A program made the translations under genes and the position numbers. Below are positions 34,147 through 43,751 of a stretch of DNA of 64,000 nucleotides, in pieces. Origin of the DNA: Bacteroidales bacterium (GTDB lineage Bacteria; Bacteroidota; Bacteroidia; Bacteroidales; M50B96). Under the pieces are notes generated by a model. It was given only the letters and a program-made list of their open reading frames with translations. It did not search any database and was not told the origin of the DNA. The stretch lies in the NCBI GenBank assembly GCA_021740905.1, contig JAIOYV010000017.1, positions 18,020-82,019 on the forward strand, in the 5' to 3' direction. The number at the start of each line of letters is the position of its first letter. The first letter of the stretch is position 1.

Positions 34147-36219
34147 CTACTTCTGTATTACAATCTTTTGTTGATGTACTTCTTCTGATGTTTCGATTTT
34201 CAATATGTAAATGCCGGAACTAATGCCGGAACAATCAATGAAGATTTGATTTTCATTCGAATTGATCAACAATATACTTTTTCCAGTAATATCGAAAATT
34301 TCTATGGTACATTCAGGTTTTCCAGGCACTAATATGCTTATCCCATTGTAGGCTGGGTTGGGGTAAACCAATATTTCATTATGTGGCGAATAGGAAACAA
34401 ACTTCAACACATGTACATCGAGTGGCCCAAACGACAAGGACAAACCCTTGTCGGCAGTAAGCAATTTGTAATAATAGTGAAGCAATTTGCCGGTATTGTC
34501 GACTGTTTCGCGGTAGTTTACCAGTGAGTCAACTATTTTATAATCCTGCCCAGTGACATCCTGGTTGGTTTCAAACAAAACTTCAACCCCGATTGCATTT
34601 TGAATTTGAGGATCGCCTATTTGGCTAAAATCCAGATCAACATCCAAAATCGGGACCGGGAGCATATTGGCAATTATCAGTATAGTTTCATCGCCATTTG
34701 TGCGGATTGTATATCGCAAACCATAATTTTCGCTAAAATGATCATTGAAAGTGTGCATCAATGGATGATTTAGTTGAGCATAAAAAGGGGCTGGAATTTT
34801 AGAATCGTTGATGTAGTCCGGATATTCAGGCACTATCCCATTGACATCAGCATGATCAGTTTTTGTATGAATAACAGAAGTGTTTTTATCGAGAAAGCCC
34901 TTTTGTGAGAGGTAGTTTAATTCCCGGGCCAGATTCGAAAGGTAATATCGATATCTCCGAGGGAAATATTTCCGGTCGAACCTATCTTCAATTGTATTGG
35001 GGTTGGCCCAAACAGAGGGGTCTTCAGCGTTGGAAATATTCTGGATCTCATTGGTTTCAGTTTCCCATAATCCGGGTAACCACCAAAACCATATTCCGTC
35101 AACGCCATGTATAATGGAAGCATAAGCCTGAAGCCAAAGGTAATTTGCATTCGGTATGTAAACATCTGTATGTAATGGACTTTCTAGAGAACCATTGTCA
35201 TAGTAGGCCATTAAAATATTATGGACTGAATTGGCATGTTCCTTTGCAAAATCAATACTTCCTAAAAACCCCAAATAATGTTTGCCTCCTTCTGCTATTT
35301 GCGAATAGCTTTCGATAGCCCAGGCAATTGGCTCCCAGGTAAAATAAGATCCTTCGAAAAACACATCCCTAGTATCGCTCTTATCTAAAAGTTCAATATA
35401 TTCAAAGGGATCGTAGTCGATGGGTTGATTCTGTCCCCAGGAGTTTGTGCTTGTCTGCCATTCTTGGTCATTATAATTATAATTGATAGTCGCTCTATGA
35501 TTTGCCTCCATTATCACCATTTTTTGATGGGTAATTCCGGCATTGCTCAAAATGCTTTTGTACAAGTCCATACCCTCTTTTATATTTGAAGGGGGGATTT
35601 CGGTTCCTCTAAAATCAATATCTGCTTTTGCCTGGCAATTTTCGTTGACGAGTTTGGGGTGCAAGTACGATGCTTCCTCTCCAAGATGATGACCCCAAAT
35701 AATATCCTTGTATTCGTCCTGGATACAAATATTTGTGAAAATGTCGAAAATATTGTGGAGGTAATAATCATAATAGTAGGGTGGGTTGGGATTATTGTAT
35801 TCGTAAGGGGTTAAGCAAATTGGATAACTCGTATTACAGTTGTCGTAATCATTGTACCCGGTTCCTGTATAATTTCCTTCTTCATCCAAAATTGGCCTAT
35901 AGTTTATCCCCGGCGAAAGCTCGATTTGCATACCATTGTTGCCTGTTAGCTTAATTAAACTTTGAACAACAGCGATCGAAGTCCAAACGTTTGGGACATA
36001 CTTATTTATAATATTAAACCCATCTTCTTTGAATACATTTAATGTACTTGTTTTGAATCCGCTATCTAAGGGAGCTTCATAAACTACCTGACATCCGTTC
36101 ACCTCATGTACTTTAAATTCAACGCCGAACATGCCAATCTTAAAATCGTTGGTTTGGGCACTTGCAATAAATATGTTCGATACAATCAGAATGAATACTA
36201 TTGACAGTTTTGGTTTCAT
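34147..36219 (-). CDS. Putative TIM-barrel glycoside hydrolase-like protein with T9SS type-A sorting domain
   Basis: The 690-residue protein has a signal peptide (LSIVFILIVSNIFIASAQ). A large domain has TIM-barrel-like spacing of motifs: NIINKYVPNVW, IIWGHHLGEEASYL, KMVIMEANHRATI, YLGFLGSIDFAKEHA and ASIIHGVDGIWFWWLPGLW. A beta-sandwich near 490-610 and a T9SS tail (ILVYPNPAYNGISILV to VHQQKIVIQ) follow. The glutamates in GEEAS and MEANH are candidate catalytic residues, but I cannot assign a GH family. It is divergent from two large T9SS glycosidase paralogues across a 159-base gap, which supports a shared role in glycan breakdown. Confidence 0.65.
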   Translation of the reverse strand: MKPKLSIVFILIVSNIFIASAQTNDFKIGMFGVEFKVHEVNGCQVVYEAPLDSGFKTSTLNVFKEDGFNIINKYVPNVWTSIAVVQSLIKLTGNNGMQIELSPGINYRPILDEEGNYTGTGYNDYDNCNTSYPICLTPYEYNNPNPPYYYDYYLHNIFDIFTNICIQDEYKDIIWGHHLGEEASYLHPKLVNENCQAKADIDFRGTEIPPSNIKEGMDLYKSILSNAGITHQKMVIMEANHRATINYNYNDQEWQTSTNSWGQNQPIDYDPFEYIELLDKSDTRDVFFEGSYFTWEPIAWAIESYSQIAEGGKHYLGFLGSIDFAKEHANSVHNILMAYYDNGSLESPLHTDVYIPNANYLWLQAYASIIHGVDGIWFWWLPGLWETETNEIQNISNAEDPSVWANPNTIEDRFDRKYFPRRYRYYLSNLARELNYLSQKGFLDKNTSVIHTKTDHADVNGIVPEYPDYINDSKIPAPFYAQLNHPLMHTFNDHFSENYGLRYTIRTNGDETILIIANMLPVPILDVDLDFSQIGDPQIQNAIGVEVLFETNQDVTGQDYKIVDSLVNYRETVDNTGKLLHYYYKLLTADKGLSLSFGPLDVHVLKFVSYSPHNEILVYPNPAYNGISILVPGKPECTIEIFDITGKSILLINSNENQIFIDCSGISSGIYILKIETSEEVHQQKIVIQK

Positions 36220-36378
36220 AATTTCAGGGGCTTTGATTATTTCTACCTTTATGTTGAAAAAATATTGTCTAAAGGTAATTAAAATACTTCATCCGTGGAG
36301 GGTCTTTGAAGTCACTTCTATAAATCTTTTTCTTACTTTTACAGCAAATCATCTAAAAATTTCACCTTGGAAAACTGC

Positions 36379-39300
36379 ATGTTGATAGGTCGGGGCACAT
36401 TCAGACAGGTTTTGTCGTTCTTCATTCTTCTTATGGCATTGAGTCTATTGCAGGGGAATGCCATCGCACAAGATTGGAACCAATATCCAAATTCACCCAT
36501 TATCAAGAAATATGAAAAGTTTGAACTGATCATTCGGGCCGATTATCAAAGCATCAGGCAGCACATCATCCAACCGTGGGATAACCCAAACGATGCGGGA
36601 AAATTGAACCCATTCAACCCCGATTATCAAAATGAAAATGGGATAAGCCTGGAGGCTGTATTTACTTCCCCTACCGGGATTCAGCATAAAGTGTATGGTT
36701 TCTACATGGAGGACTGGGCATACAACGGCAATCTGAATAACTATTATTATGATGCCCTTACCGATTCGAATCAATACAAATGGCGTATCCGTTTTTCGCC
36801 TAATGAAGTGGGCAACTGGTCATATAGTTACACCTTCTATTTCTCGGTTCAACCAAGCTTTAAAAGCTATACCAGCGATGGTAACTTTACATGTGAAGAA
36901 TCCGGTCACCATGGTTTTCTGAAAGTAGGGCCAAACAATGCCTATTTGCAATTCGACGATGGCACAAGCTTTTTTGGGATTGGCGAAAATATGGGCTTTG
37001 CCAGCCAATTCGATTTTTTAGGCGACAACGTTTCGAATAGTACAAAGATCGCCAAATATAAGGCACACCGAAAACTTCTTCCTGAATTGTCACAAAATGG
37101 TGGGAATTATGTCCGATCCTTTCAACTTATCATGGATTATGCCTTCGACTTTGCCAGTGCAGAACAATATTTCGAAGGCCAAAAACGATGTTTTGAAACT
37201 GAAAATTTTATTGAAGAAGCTGAAAGAGCGGGGATCTACCTACAGTTTAACATACAAGATGATACAGGTTTTAGTAAAGAATGGCCTTTTAAGTGGCACG
37301 ACAATCCCTATTATTCCATTGTCGACAATCCTCAAGACACAACCTATTCCTTCTTTCATACCGAAAGAGTGAAAACTTTGTGGGAAAGGAAATTTAGGTA
37401 TATCATAGCTCGCTGGGGCTATTCAAAAAATATTGCCTGTTGGGAATTGTGGAACGAACCCCGAAATTGCAAATACTGGCAAACCCAGAGCCCGGGAGCA
37501 GTACTAACTGATTCGGTAATTGCCACATGGCTAATTGGCAGGGCAAATTATGCCGTAGATCTTTTTAAGCTCGACACAATAAATTATGGACAACATGCCA
37601 ACTTTCACCCCATTATGGGTTCAAACAACGGTGACCCATTTGCTGAATTCATGTCGGTCGACTCGAAGAGTGCAATTCATCTGTTGTCCATGCACACCTA
37701 TACCTCCGATCGCTTGGGCAATTTTTATTATTGGGTTAAACTTCAACAATATGAAGATCCCGGCACAATTAGCCCGGGCCGGATAAAAAAGCCGACCAAC
37801 TGGGGAGAAATAAATTCTGGCAATGCCGATATGAACCGGTGCACCGATATTGAATTTCATAAAAAAATATGGAGTACTTCAATGGTGGGGGGATTTTCTA
37901 CAGGAATGTCGTGGTTTTACCATCATGATCATGCGTATAATAGGATTGCCGGTTATGCCGATATAGCCAGCTTTTTTAAAAATGAGGATATGCAGGAATA
38001 TGGTGCCTTTTTCCCGGGAAGGTATCCCTACAAAAACCTGAATGCCCCGGAGGACAGGGAATGGGAGAAAATGGAAAAGGAGGGCTATGATTATCCCTAT
38101 ATGAATAGTGTATATATGGTAAACAATTTCAAAAACCGGGGAATGGGTTGGACATCGAACCCAACCCACTATTGGTATAATTTCCAGGATTCACCAAATA
38201 TAGTCTACTGCGTTGATTCCATTGCTACATTACATGGAGATAGATTTGTATTGCCTACTGATGATGATGCCACAAATGTCGCAATTTACAATGGGTTTAG
38301 CAGTACAATTGAAATTAATGGATTGAACCCGGACAATTGGTACAAAGTGGAATGGTACCGGACCCTCAAATTAAAATACATTGCAAGCTCGGCATACAAA
38401 GCCAATAATGAGGGTCAATTATTTGTTGAAACACCCCAAACAGGTGCTGGCGATATTGACCCAAACGATCCTTATTATCCCGATTATGCATTTAAATTTT
38501 TTGAAGACTTGTGCGGGAATGATTTCCCCTTGTTGCATAATGGTTGGGAAAGGGTATGTGGAAGTGTGAACTACCCCATTTCTAAATACGACAAGCTGGT
38601 TGTGGGCGATTTTGATGGAAATGGAGTGGATGATATTTTAGGATTCAATTTAGAAAATAGGGCAACTTTTTTCAAATATGAAAATGAGACTTTCAATAAT
38701 TCATATTGCTGCAACAATGGAAGTTTAATTGTTTGGGACAGCCTTACCAGTTATAGAGACAATATGTGGGTTGGCGATTTCGATGGTGATGGATTGGATG
38801 AAATTTTATGCGCAAAACCATCAGGTCATTTTCTTGCTGTTTTTGAATTCGATCCTTTACAAAAGAATTTTTATAAATTCTGTGAAACAAACCCGAACCT
38901 TTCATGGGAAGGAATGACTGGCTTCAATAATTTCCTGATTGGCGATTTCGATGGAGATGGGAAAGACGAGGTGCTTTCTGCAAATTATGCAAAACAATGT
39001 GTGGCATTGTTTAAGTTCGATGCGACAGGCAAAAAGTTTAAGAAAGAAAGTGACAACTCATGCAACCCGGACAGTTGGGATTCGATTTCATCCTTCACCG
39101 ATTATTGGTGGGTGGGAAATTTTGATGCAAGCAACGATCCTCCCAAAGGTAAAAAGGATGAAATAATCGCCTTTTCGTTTGATCCTGAAGTGGAACGATT
39201 ATTTGAGTTCAACAATCAGCCGGAAGTGAACGCCTTTAAAGAACTTGCTTCACAGGATTTTAAATACAAGGACGACCATCAGCTTTGGAATTTTGTAAAC

Positions 39301-39894
39301 AGTCATCCGTGGAGCAGCTATTACGATGGCAACATCACAGTATTGGATTTCGATTCCGATGGAGTGGACGAAATCATGGCAGGCAATAAGTCTATTTCTG
39401 GCTTTACCGAGTTTTCATTGCAAATCGATTCTGCCGGTTTTACAAACATAGCGGGCAACTTTAAAGATGAACCCCAAATTGCAGATATGCCGGCCCTAAA
39501 GATTGAGAATGGCCTTATTCAAAAATTCAGCGATGGAACAAACGATAAACTAATGATACAGATGCCATGCAGGAATGAATATTATGTGGGTCTCTATCAA
39601 AAAAACGACACCTCCGGTTTAATCAACTTCCCCTCTCCTACCGCAAGCAAACTAATTGACCCCGTTCAAATTTATCCAAATCCCACATCAAGCCTGGTTG
39701 AAGTAGAGTCGATATTGCCAATCATTCATTATGAGCTTTATGATTTCAGTGGCCGGAAAATGAAATCGGATGAGACGAACGGATTGTATTATCTAAAATT
39801 GAATCTTAACGAAATGCCACAAGGCTTGTATATCCTTAAACTTTGGTTCGATGAAAAAAGCAGCGCACATAAAATTATGCTGATAGGACAATAA
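36379..39894 (+). CDS. DUF5060 - TIM-barrel glycosidase - FG-GAP - T9SS protein (copy 1)
   Basis: The product is 1171 residues from ATG 36379; a TTG four codons upstream is less likely. After a signal peptide (FILLMALSLLQGNAIAQ) comes a DUF5060-like beta-sandwich (YEKFELIIRADYQ, WRIRFSPNEVGNWSYSYTF). A GH5/DUF4038-like barrel follows: acid/base glutamate in NIACWELWNEPRN and probable nucleophile in TNWGEINSGN. Next is a sandwich (VEWYRTLKLKYIA) and at least four calcium-binding FG-GAP/VCBS-type repeats (VGDFDGNGVDDILGF, VGDFDGDGLDEIL, IGDFDGDGKDEVLS, LDFDSDGVDEIMAG). The T9SS type-A domain begins IYPNPTSSLVEVE. It is predicted to be a secreted glycan hydrolase of unknown substrate. It is followed by a paralogue sharing nearly identical DNA in part of the first domain. 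Confidence 0.85.
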   Translation: MLIGRGTFRQVLSFFILLMALSLLQGNAIAQDWNQYPNSPIIKKYEKFELIIRADYQSIRQHIIQPWDNPNDAGKLNPFNPDYQNENGISLEAVFTSPTGIQHKVYGFYMEDWAYNGNLNNYYYDALTDSNQYKWRIRFSPNEVGNWSYSYTFYFSVQPSFKSYTSDGNFTCEESGHHGFLKVGPNNAYLQFDDGTSFFGIGENMGFASQFDFLGDNVSNSTKIAKYKAHRKLLPELSQNGGNYVRSFQLIMDYAFDFASAEQYFEGQKRCFETENFIEEAERAGIYLQFNIQDDTGFSKEWPFKWHDNPYYSIVDNPQDTTYSFFHTERVKTLWERKFRYIIARWGYSKNIACWELWNEPRNCKYWQTQSPGAVLTDSVIATWLIGRANYAVDLFKLDTINYGQHANFHPIMGSNNGDPFAEFMSVDSKSAIHLLSMHTYTSDRLGNFYYWVKLQQYEDPGTISPGRIKKPTNWGEINSGNADMNRCTDIEFHKKIWSTSMVGGFSTGMSWFYHHDHAYNRIAGYADIASFFKNEDMQEYGAFFPGRYPYKNLNAPEDREWEKMEKEGYDYPYMNSVYMVNNFKNRGMGWTSNPTHYWYNFQDSPNIVYCVDSIATLHGDRFVLPTDDDATNVAIYNGFSSTIEINGLNPDNWYKVEWYRTLKLKYIASSAYKANNEGQLFVETPQTGAGDIDPNDPYYPDYAFKFFEDLCGNDFPLLHNGWERVCGSVNYPISKYDKLVVGDFDGNGVDDILGFNLENRATFFKYENETFNNSYCCNNGSLIVWDSLTSYRDNMWVGDFDGDGLDEILCAKPSGHFLAVFEFDPLQKNFYKFCETNPNLSWEGMTGFNNFLIGDFDGDGKDEVLSANYAKQCVALFKFDATGKKFKKESDNSCNPDSWDSISSFTDYWWVGNFDASNDPPKGKKDEIIAFSFDPEVERLFEFNNQPEVNAFKELASQDFKYKDDHQLWNFVNSHPWSSYYDGNITVLDFDSDGVDEIMAGNKSISGFTEFSLQIDSAGFTNIAGNFKDEPQIADMPALKIENGLIQKFSDGTNDKLMIQMPCRNEYYVGLYQKNDTSGLINFPSPTASKLIDPVQIYPNPTSSLVEVESILPIIHYELYDFSGRKMKSDETNGLYYLKLNLNEMPQGLYILKLWFDEKSSAHKIMLIGQ

Positions 39895-39898
39895 CAGT

Positions 39899-39927
39899 TT
39901 TGCCTACCGACAAATCCTTTATCTTTA
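39899..39927 (+). promoter_or_regulatory. Promoter of glycosidase copy 2
   Basis: TTTG (39899-39902), a 17-base spacer and TATCTTTA (39920-39927) match the Bacteroidota promoter in all but the last base. It lies 57 bases before the ATG at 39984 and rules out upstream in-frame start codons. Confidence 0.6.
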
Positions 39928-39983
39928 CAAAAATTCATCAATTGGATCTTACATTGAGACTAAATATTGTAATCGGACCGAAA

Positions 39984-42900
39984 ATGACGAGACCATTCCT
40001 TGCCAATTTGTTGCTTATCGCATTGTTTCTGCCGATGAGCAATTTGTTTGCTCAGGATTGGGCCCATTATCCAAATTCATCCACAGTAAAGAAATATGAA
40101 AAATTTGAATTGATCCTCCGGGCCGATTATCAAAAAATTAGACAGCGTACCATTGACTTGACGGATGATCCAAACGATCCTGAAAAATTGAATCCATTCA
40201 ACCCAGATTATAAAAAAGAAAATGGGATTAGCCTCGAAGCTTTATTTACTTCCCCTACCGGGATTCAGCATAAAGTGTATGGTTTCTACATGGAGGACTG
40301 GGCATACAACGGCAATCTGAATAACTATTATTATGATGCCCTTACCGATTCGAATCAATACAAGTGGCGTATCCGTTTTTCGCCTAATGAGGTGGGCAAC
40401 TGGTCATTTAGTTACACCTTCTATTACTCGGTTCAACCAGGCATTGAAAGCTATACCGACAGTGGCAGTTTTATGTGTAAAGAATCCGGTCACCACGGTT
40501 TTCTGAAAGTGGGGGCAAACAATGCCTATTTGCAATTCGACGATGGTACAAGTTTTTTTGGGATCGGGGAGAATTTATACTCGGCCAGTTTTTGGTCCCA
40601 AATGGAATCCATAGTAAATGTACAGGCAAGGATTGCCAGGTATCAAATACATCGCGACCGGCTTGTTGAATTAGCTGCGAACCATGGTAACTATGGCAGG
40701 TTTTGGACTTCGAGCATTGATTATGCTTTTGATTTCAGAAGCCCTGAACAATACCTTGAAGGCCAGATACGATGTTTCGAGATTGAGAACTTTGTGGAAA
40801 TGGCCGAGCAAAATGGGATTTATTTGCAGTTTGTAGTTCAAAATTCATGGGGCTTTGGGGAGGGAAACCAGGTCCTGGAGGCCAATTGGGAGATGAACCC
40901 CTATAATAATCCGGCCATTCTGGATTCTCAACCCGACGGGGTCTACTCTTTTTTCAAAACCGAAAGAGTAAAGACTTTGTGGGAAAGGAAGCTGAGGTAT
41001 TTTGTGGCACGATGGGGCTACTCGAAAAACATTGCCTGTTGGGAATTGTGGAACGAACCCAGGAATATGTTGGCCTTTGCCCAAAATGCTGCAAACAACG
41101 ATTCCATTTCGGAGGATCAACTTGCCGATTGGCTTGTGGAGCGGGCTAAAAAAATGGTTGAACTTTTTCCCCTTGAAAATCAATCGACCTCTGATGATTA
41201 TAACCAACACGCCAACTTTCACCCCATAATGGGCGCGACCAACAACGACCCCTTTGTTCTGTTCAGACAAGAAGCCACACGCGGTGTTATCCATTTGTTG
41301 TCGATGCATGCTTATGGATCGGATAGAACAGGCAATCATTATTACTGGAATAAATTCAATCAGTTTGAGAACCCATTGACGATAGCTGCCGACTGTATGA
41401 AAAAGCCTATGAATTGGGGCGAAATCTACGCCGGAAACAGCGAAATGGATATGTGTACCCATCTCGAATTTCATCGAAAGCTTTGGGCCACGGCAATGGC
41501 AGGAGGGTTTTCTACAGGCTTGTCGTGGTTTTTTGGCACCGATCATGGATATGGGCGAATTGTTGAATATGCCGACATTGCCAGCTTCTTCAAAAATGAA
41601 AATTTGCAGGAATACGGTATCACCATCCCGGGTCGGTATCCCGATGATCATTGGTATGATTATTTTCAGGAAAATAAAGACAATTATCCATACATGCAAA
41701 GCATTTATATGGTGAACAACGATAAAAGCCAGGGAATGGGTTGGACCGAAAACCCTTCGCACTACTGGTACAATTTCCCGGAAATTGTTGTTTGTGCCGA
41801 TAGTGCAACCGCCGCCAATGGCGATGCCTTGCGCTTACCAAGCGACGATGATGAGAACATTTATCCTATATATAATGGATTTGACAGACACATCACAATA
41901 AAAGGATTAAACCCCGGCAAGTGGTACAAAGTAGAATGGTACCGTACCCAAAACCTGAAATATTTTGCTAGTACAGCTTACCAGGCCAATGACAATGGTG
42001 AGATGATCATGGAAACGCCCATGTCGGGTGGCGGGGATATTGATCCAAACGATCCGTTTTATCCCGACTATGCTTTTAAATTTTATGAAGATTTATGTGG
42101 AAACAATTATCCATTACTGCACAATGGCTGGGAAAGGGTTTGTGGGAGTGTCAATCATCCCATTTCAAAATGCGATAAGTTGGTTGTTGGCGATTTCGAT
42201 GGTGATAGTGTGGATGATATACTGGGATTTGATTCGGAAAATAGATCGACATTTTTCAAGTATGAAAATGAAACTTTTAATAATACCTATTGCAGCAACG
42301 ATGGGGATGCAAGTAGTTGGGACTGCATTTCAGCCAATAAAGAAAAAATGTGGATTGGCGACTTTGATGGCGATAGTATGGATGAGATTTTAGGTTATGA
42401 TTCAACAGGTAATCTTGTTGTTTATAAGTTTGATAAATCGTTGAAAAGATTTTACAGAATGAGCCCAATAAATCATGATAATTCCTTGAAGGACATGGCA
42501 TTATATTTCAATTTTCTGATTGGCGATTTCGATGGTAATGGAAAGGATGAATTAATTGCTTCAAGCACCATAAATAACTGGGTGATTTTGTACCGATTTA
42601 ATACCCTAAACCATAGCTTTGAGGTTGACCATCATAATTCCTGCCTTATGGCTAACTGGGATTCGATTTCATATTTTACAAATTATTTGTGGTCTGGAAA
42701 TTTTGATAAGAGCAATGATTTGACCTGGACAGCAAAAGATGAAATATTTGCTATTTCGTTTGAACTGGGCATGGCCCGGATATTTGAGTTTTCCAGTTCA
42801 GCTTTTCATGAGAAATCCTCAATGCCAATTTTAGACCAACAGGGCTATCAATTGTGGGAATATGTGAACTGCCAGCCCTGGAATAATTCCTACGAAGGCA

Positions 42901-43460
42901 ACATCATTGTATTGGATTTCGATTCGGATGGAATAGATGAGATCATGGCGGGCAACAAATCAATCAATGCCTTTACCGAATTTTCGCTGCAAATTGTTGC
43001 CCCCTATTTAACGACTCTTGCAGGCAGCTTTAAAGATGAAATCCAAATTGCCGATATGCCTGCCATTAAAATTGAAAAAGGAGAAATACAGAAATTCAAC
43101 GATGGAATAAATGACATGCTCCTTATCCAAATGCAATGCGGCACCGAATTTTATGTGGGCTTATATCAAAAAACGGACTCCTCAGGTTTTACCGACTTCC
43201 CCTCTCCCACCTCAGATAATATAGTTGATCCAGCACTTATATATCCAAATCCTTCAACCGGTATGATTGAAGTTGAGTCGATTTTACCCCTTTTCAATTA
43301 TGAAGTATTTGATTACAGTGGACGAAAGTTGAAGTCGGAAGAAGTGAATGGCTTGTATTATCTGAAATTGAATTTCAACGAAATGCCACAAGGATTGTAC
43401 ATCCTGAAACTTTGCAGCAAAGAGAATTGTAACACGTATAAAATCATGATAATAAGATAA
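39984..43460 (+). CDS. DUF5060 - TIM-barrel glycosidase - FG-GAP - T9SS protein (copy 2)
   Basis: The product is 1158 residues from ATG 39984, where a signal peptide starts (MTRPFLANLLLIALFLPMSN, cleavage after LFAQ). It has the same order of domains as its upstream neighbour: DUF5060-like (YEKFELILRADYQ), barrel with NIACWELWNEPRN and NWGEIYAGN, sandwich, repeated GDFDGDS/GNGKDE-type FG-GAP motifs, and sorting domain IYPNPSTGMIEVES. The barrel is more diverged from copy 1 than the flanking domains, for example IYLQFVVQNSWGFGEG in place of IYLQFNIQDDTGFSKE, suggesting different substrate preference. It has its own promoter and a strong terminator. Confidence 0.85.
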   Translation: MTRPFLANLLLIALFLPMSNLFAQDWAHYPNSSTVKKYEKFELILRADYQKIRQRTIDLTDDPNDPEKLNPFNPDYKKENGISLEALFTSPTGIQHKVYGFYMEDWAYNGNLNNYYYDALTDSNQYKWRIRFSPNEVGNWSFSYTFYYSVQPGIESYTDSGSFMCKESGHHGFLKVGANNAYLQFDDGTSFFGIGENLYSASFWSQMESIVNVQARIARYQIHRDRLVELAANHGNYGRFWTSSIDYAFDFRSPEQYLEGQIRCFEIENFVEMAEQNGIYLQFVVQNSWGFGEGNQVLEANWEMNPYNNPAILDSQPDGVYSFFKTERVKTLWERKLRYFVARWGYSKNIACWELWNEPRNMLAFAQNAANNDSISEDQLADWLVERAKKMVELFPLENQSTSDDYNQHANFHPIMGATNNDPFVLFRQEATRGVIHLLSMHAYGSDRTGNHYYWNKFNQFENPLTIAADCMKKPMNWGEIYAGNSEMDMCTHLEFHRKLWATAMAGGFSTGLSWFFGTDHGYGRIVEYADIASFFKNENLQEYGITIPGRYPDDHWYDYFQENKDNYPYMQSIYMVNNDKSQGMGWTENPSHYWYNFPEIVVCADSATAANGDALRLPSDDDENIYPIYNGFDRHITIKGLNPGKWYKVEWYRTQNLKYFASTAYQANDNGEMIMETPMSGGGDIDPNDPFYPDYAFKFYEDLCGNNYPLLHNGWERVCGSVNHPISKCDKLVVGDFDGDSVDDILGFDSENRSTFFKYENETFNNTYCSNDGDASSWDCISANKEKMWIGDFDGDSMDEILGYDSTGNLVVYKFDKSLKRFYRMSPINHDNSLKDMALYFNFLIGDFDGNGKDELIASSTINNWVILYRFNTLNHSFEVDHHNSCLMANWDSISYFTNYLWSGNFDKSNDLTWTAKDEIFAISFELGMARIFEFSSSAFHEKSSMPILDQQGYQLWEYVNCQPWNNSYEGNIIVLDFDSDGIDEIMAGNKSINAFTEFSLQIVAPYLTTLAGSFKDEIQIADMPAIKIEKGEIQKFNDGINDMLLIQMQCGTEFYVGLYQKTDSSGFTDFPSPTSDNIVDPALIYPNPSTGMIEVESILPLFNYEVFDYSGRKLKSEEVNGLYYLKLNFNEMPQGLYILKLCSKENCNTYKIMIIR

Positions 43461-43464
43461 TAAC

Positions 43465-43496
43465 GAAAAAGTCCTGACAACCATCAGGACTTTTTC
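43465..43496 (+). terminator. Bidirectional intrinsic terminator
   Basis: AAAAAGTCCTGA (43466-43477) pairs perfectly with TCAGGACTTTTT (43484-43495) around CAACCA. It ends glycosidase copy 2 and, read on the minus strand, also the tRNA-Ser gene. Confidence 0.92.
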
Positions 43497-43505
43497 TGTT
43501 AAAAG

Positions 43506-43592
43506 CGGAGAGACAGGGATTCGAACCCTGGGTCCGCTTGCGCGGACAACGGTTTTCGAGACCGCCCCGATCGACCACTCTGGCATCTCTCC
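43506..43592 (-). tRNA. tRNA-Ser (anticodon CGA)
   Basis: On the minus strand, GGAGAGA (43592-43586) pairs with TCTCTCC (43513-43507), forming the acceptor stem, with G as discriminator base at 43506. The TPsiC arm contains GGGTTCGAATCCC. The anticodon loop CTCGAAA gives anticodon CGA, reading UCG serine codons. A long variable arm (GTCCGC-GCAA-GCGGAC) is typical of class II tRNA-Ser. The 3' CCA is not encoded. The gene is 87 bases long and lies between two T9SS cargo genes. Confidence 0.96.
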
Positions 43593-43689
43593 TTTTAAGT
43601 GTGGCCATTCAGTAATTAAGGGCTGCAAAAGTAGAAATAAAGCTTAGGATTGCAAACATCAAATTACAGAAACTCATTCAAAAAAAAAC

Positions 43690-43732
43690 TAAAAAACATA
43701 AAAAAGCCCCCTGGTAGTACCAGGAGGCTTTT
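43690..43732 (-). terminator. Intrinsic terminator after 43752-46367 gene
   Basis: AAAAGCC-C-CCTGGT pairs with ACCAGG-A-GGCTTTT (43702-43732) around a three-base loop with one mismatch. It is followed on the minus strand by an A/T-rich tail, 20 bases past the stop codon. Confidence 0.88.
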
Positions 43733-43751
43733 GTATATTTTCAAATCAAAA

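Noticed and set aside
43284..43628. A 114-codon minus-strand frame spanning the tRNA-Ser.
   Set aside because: It runs through the tRNA, the bidirectional terminator and the antisense of the glycosidase gene, and has no coding features of its own.
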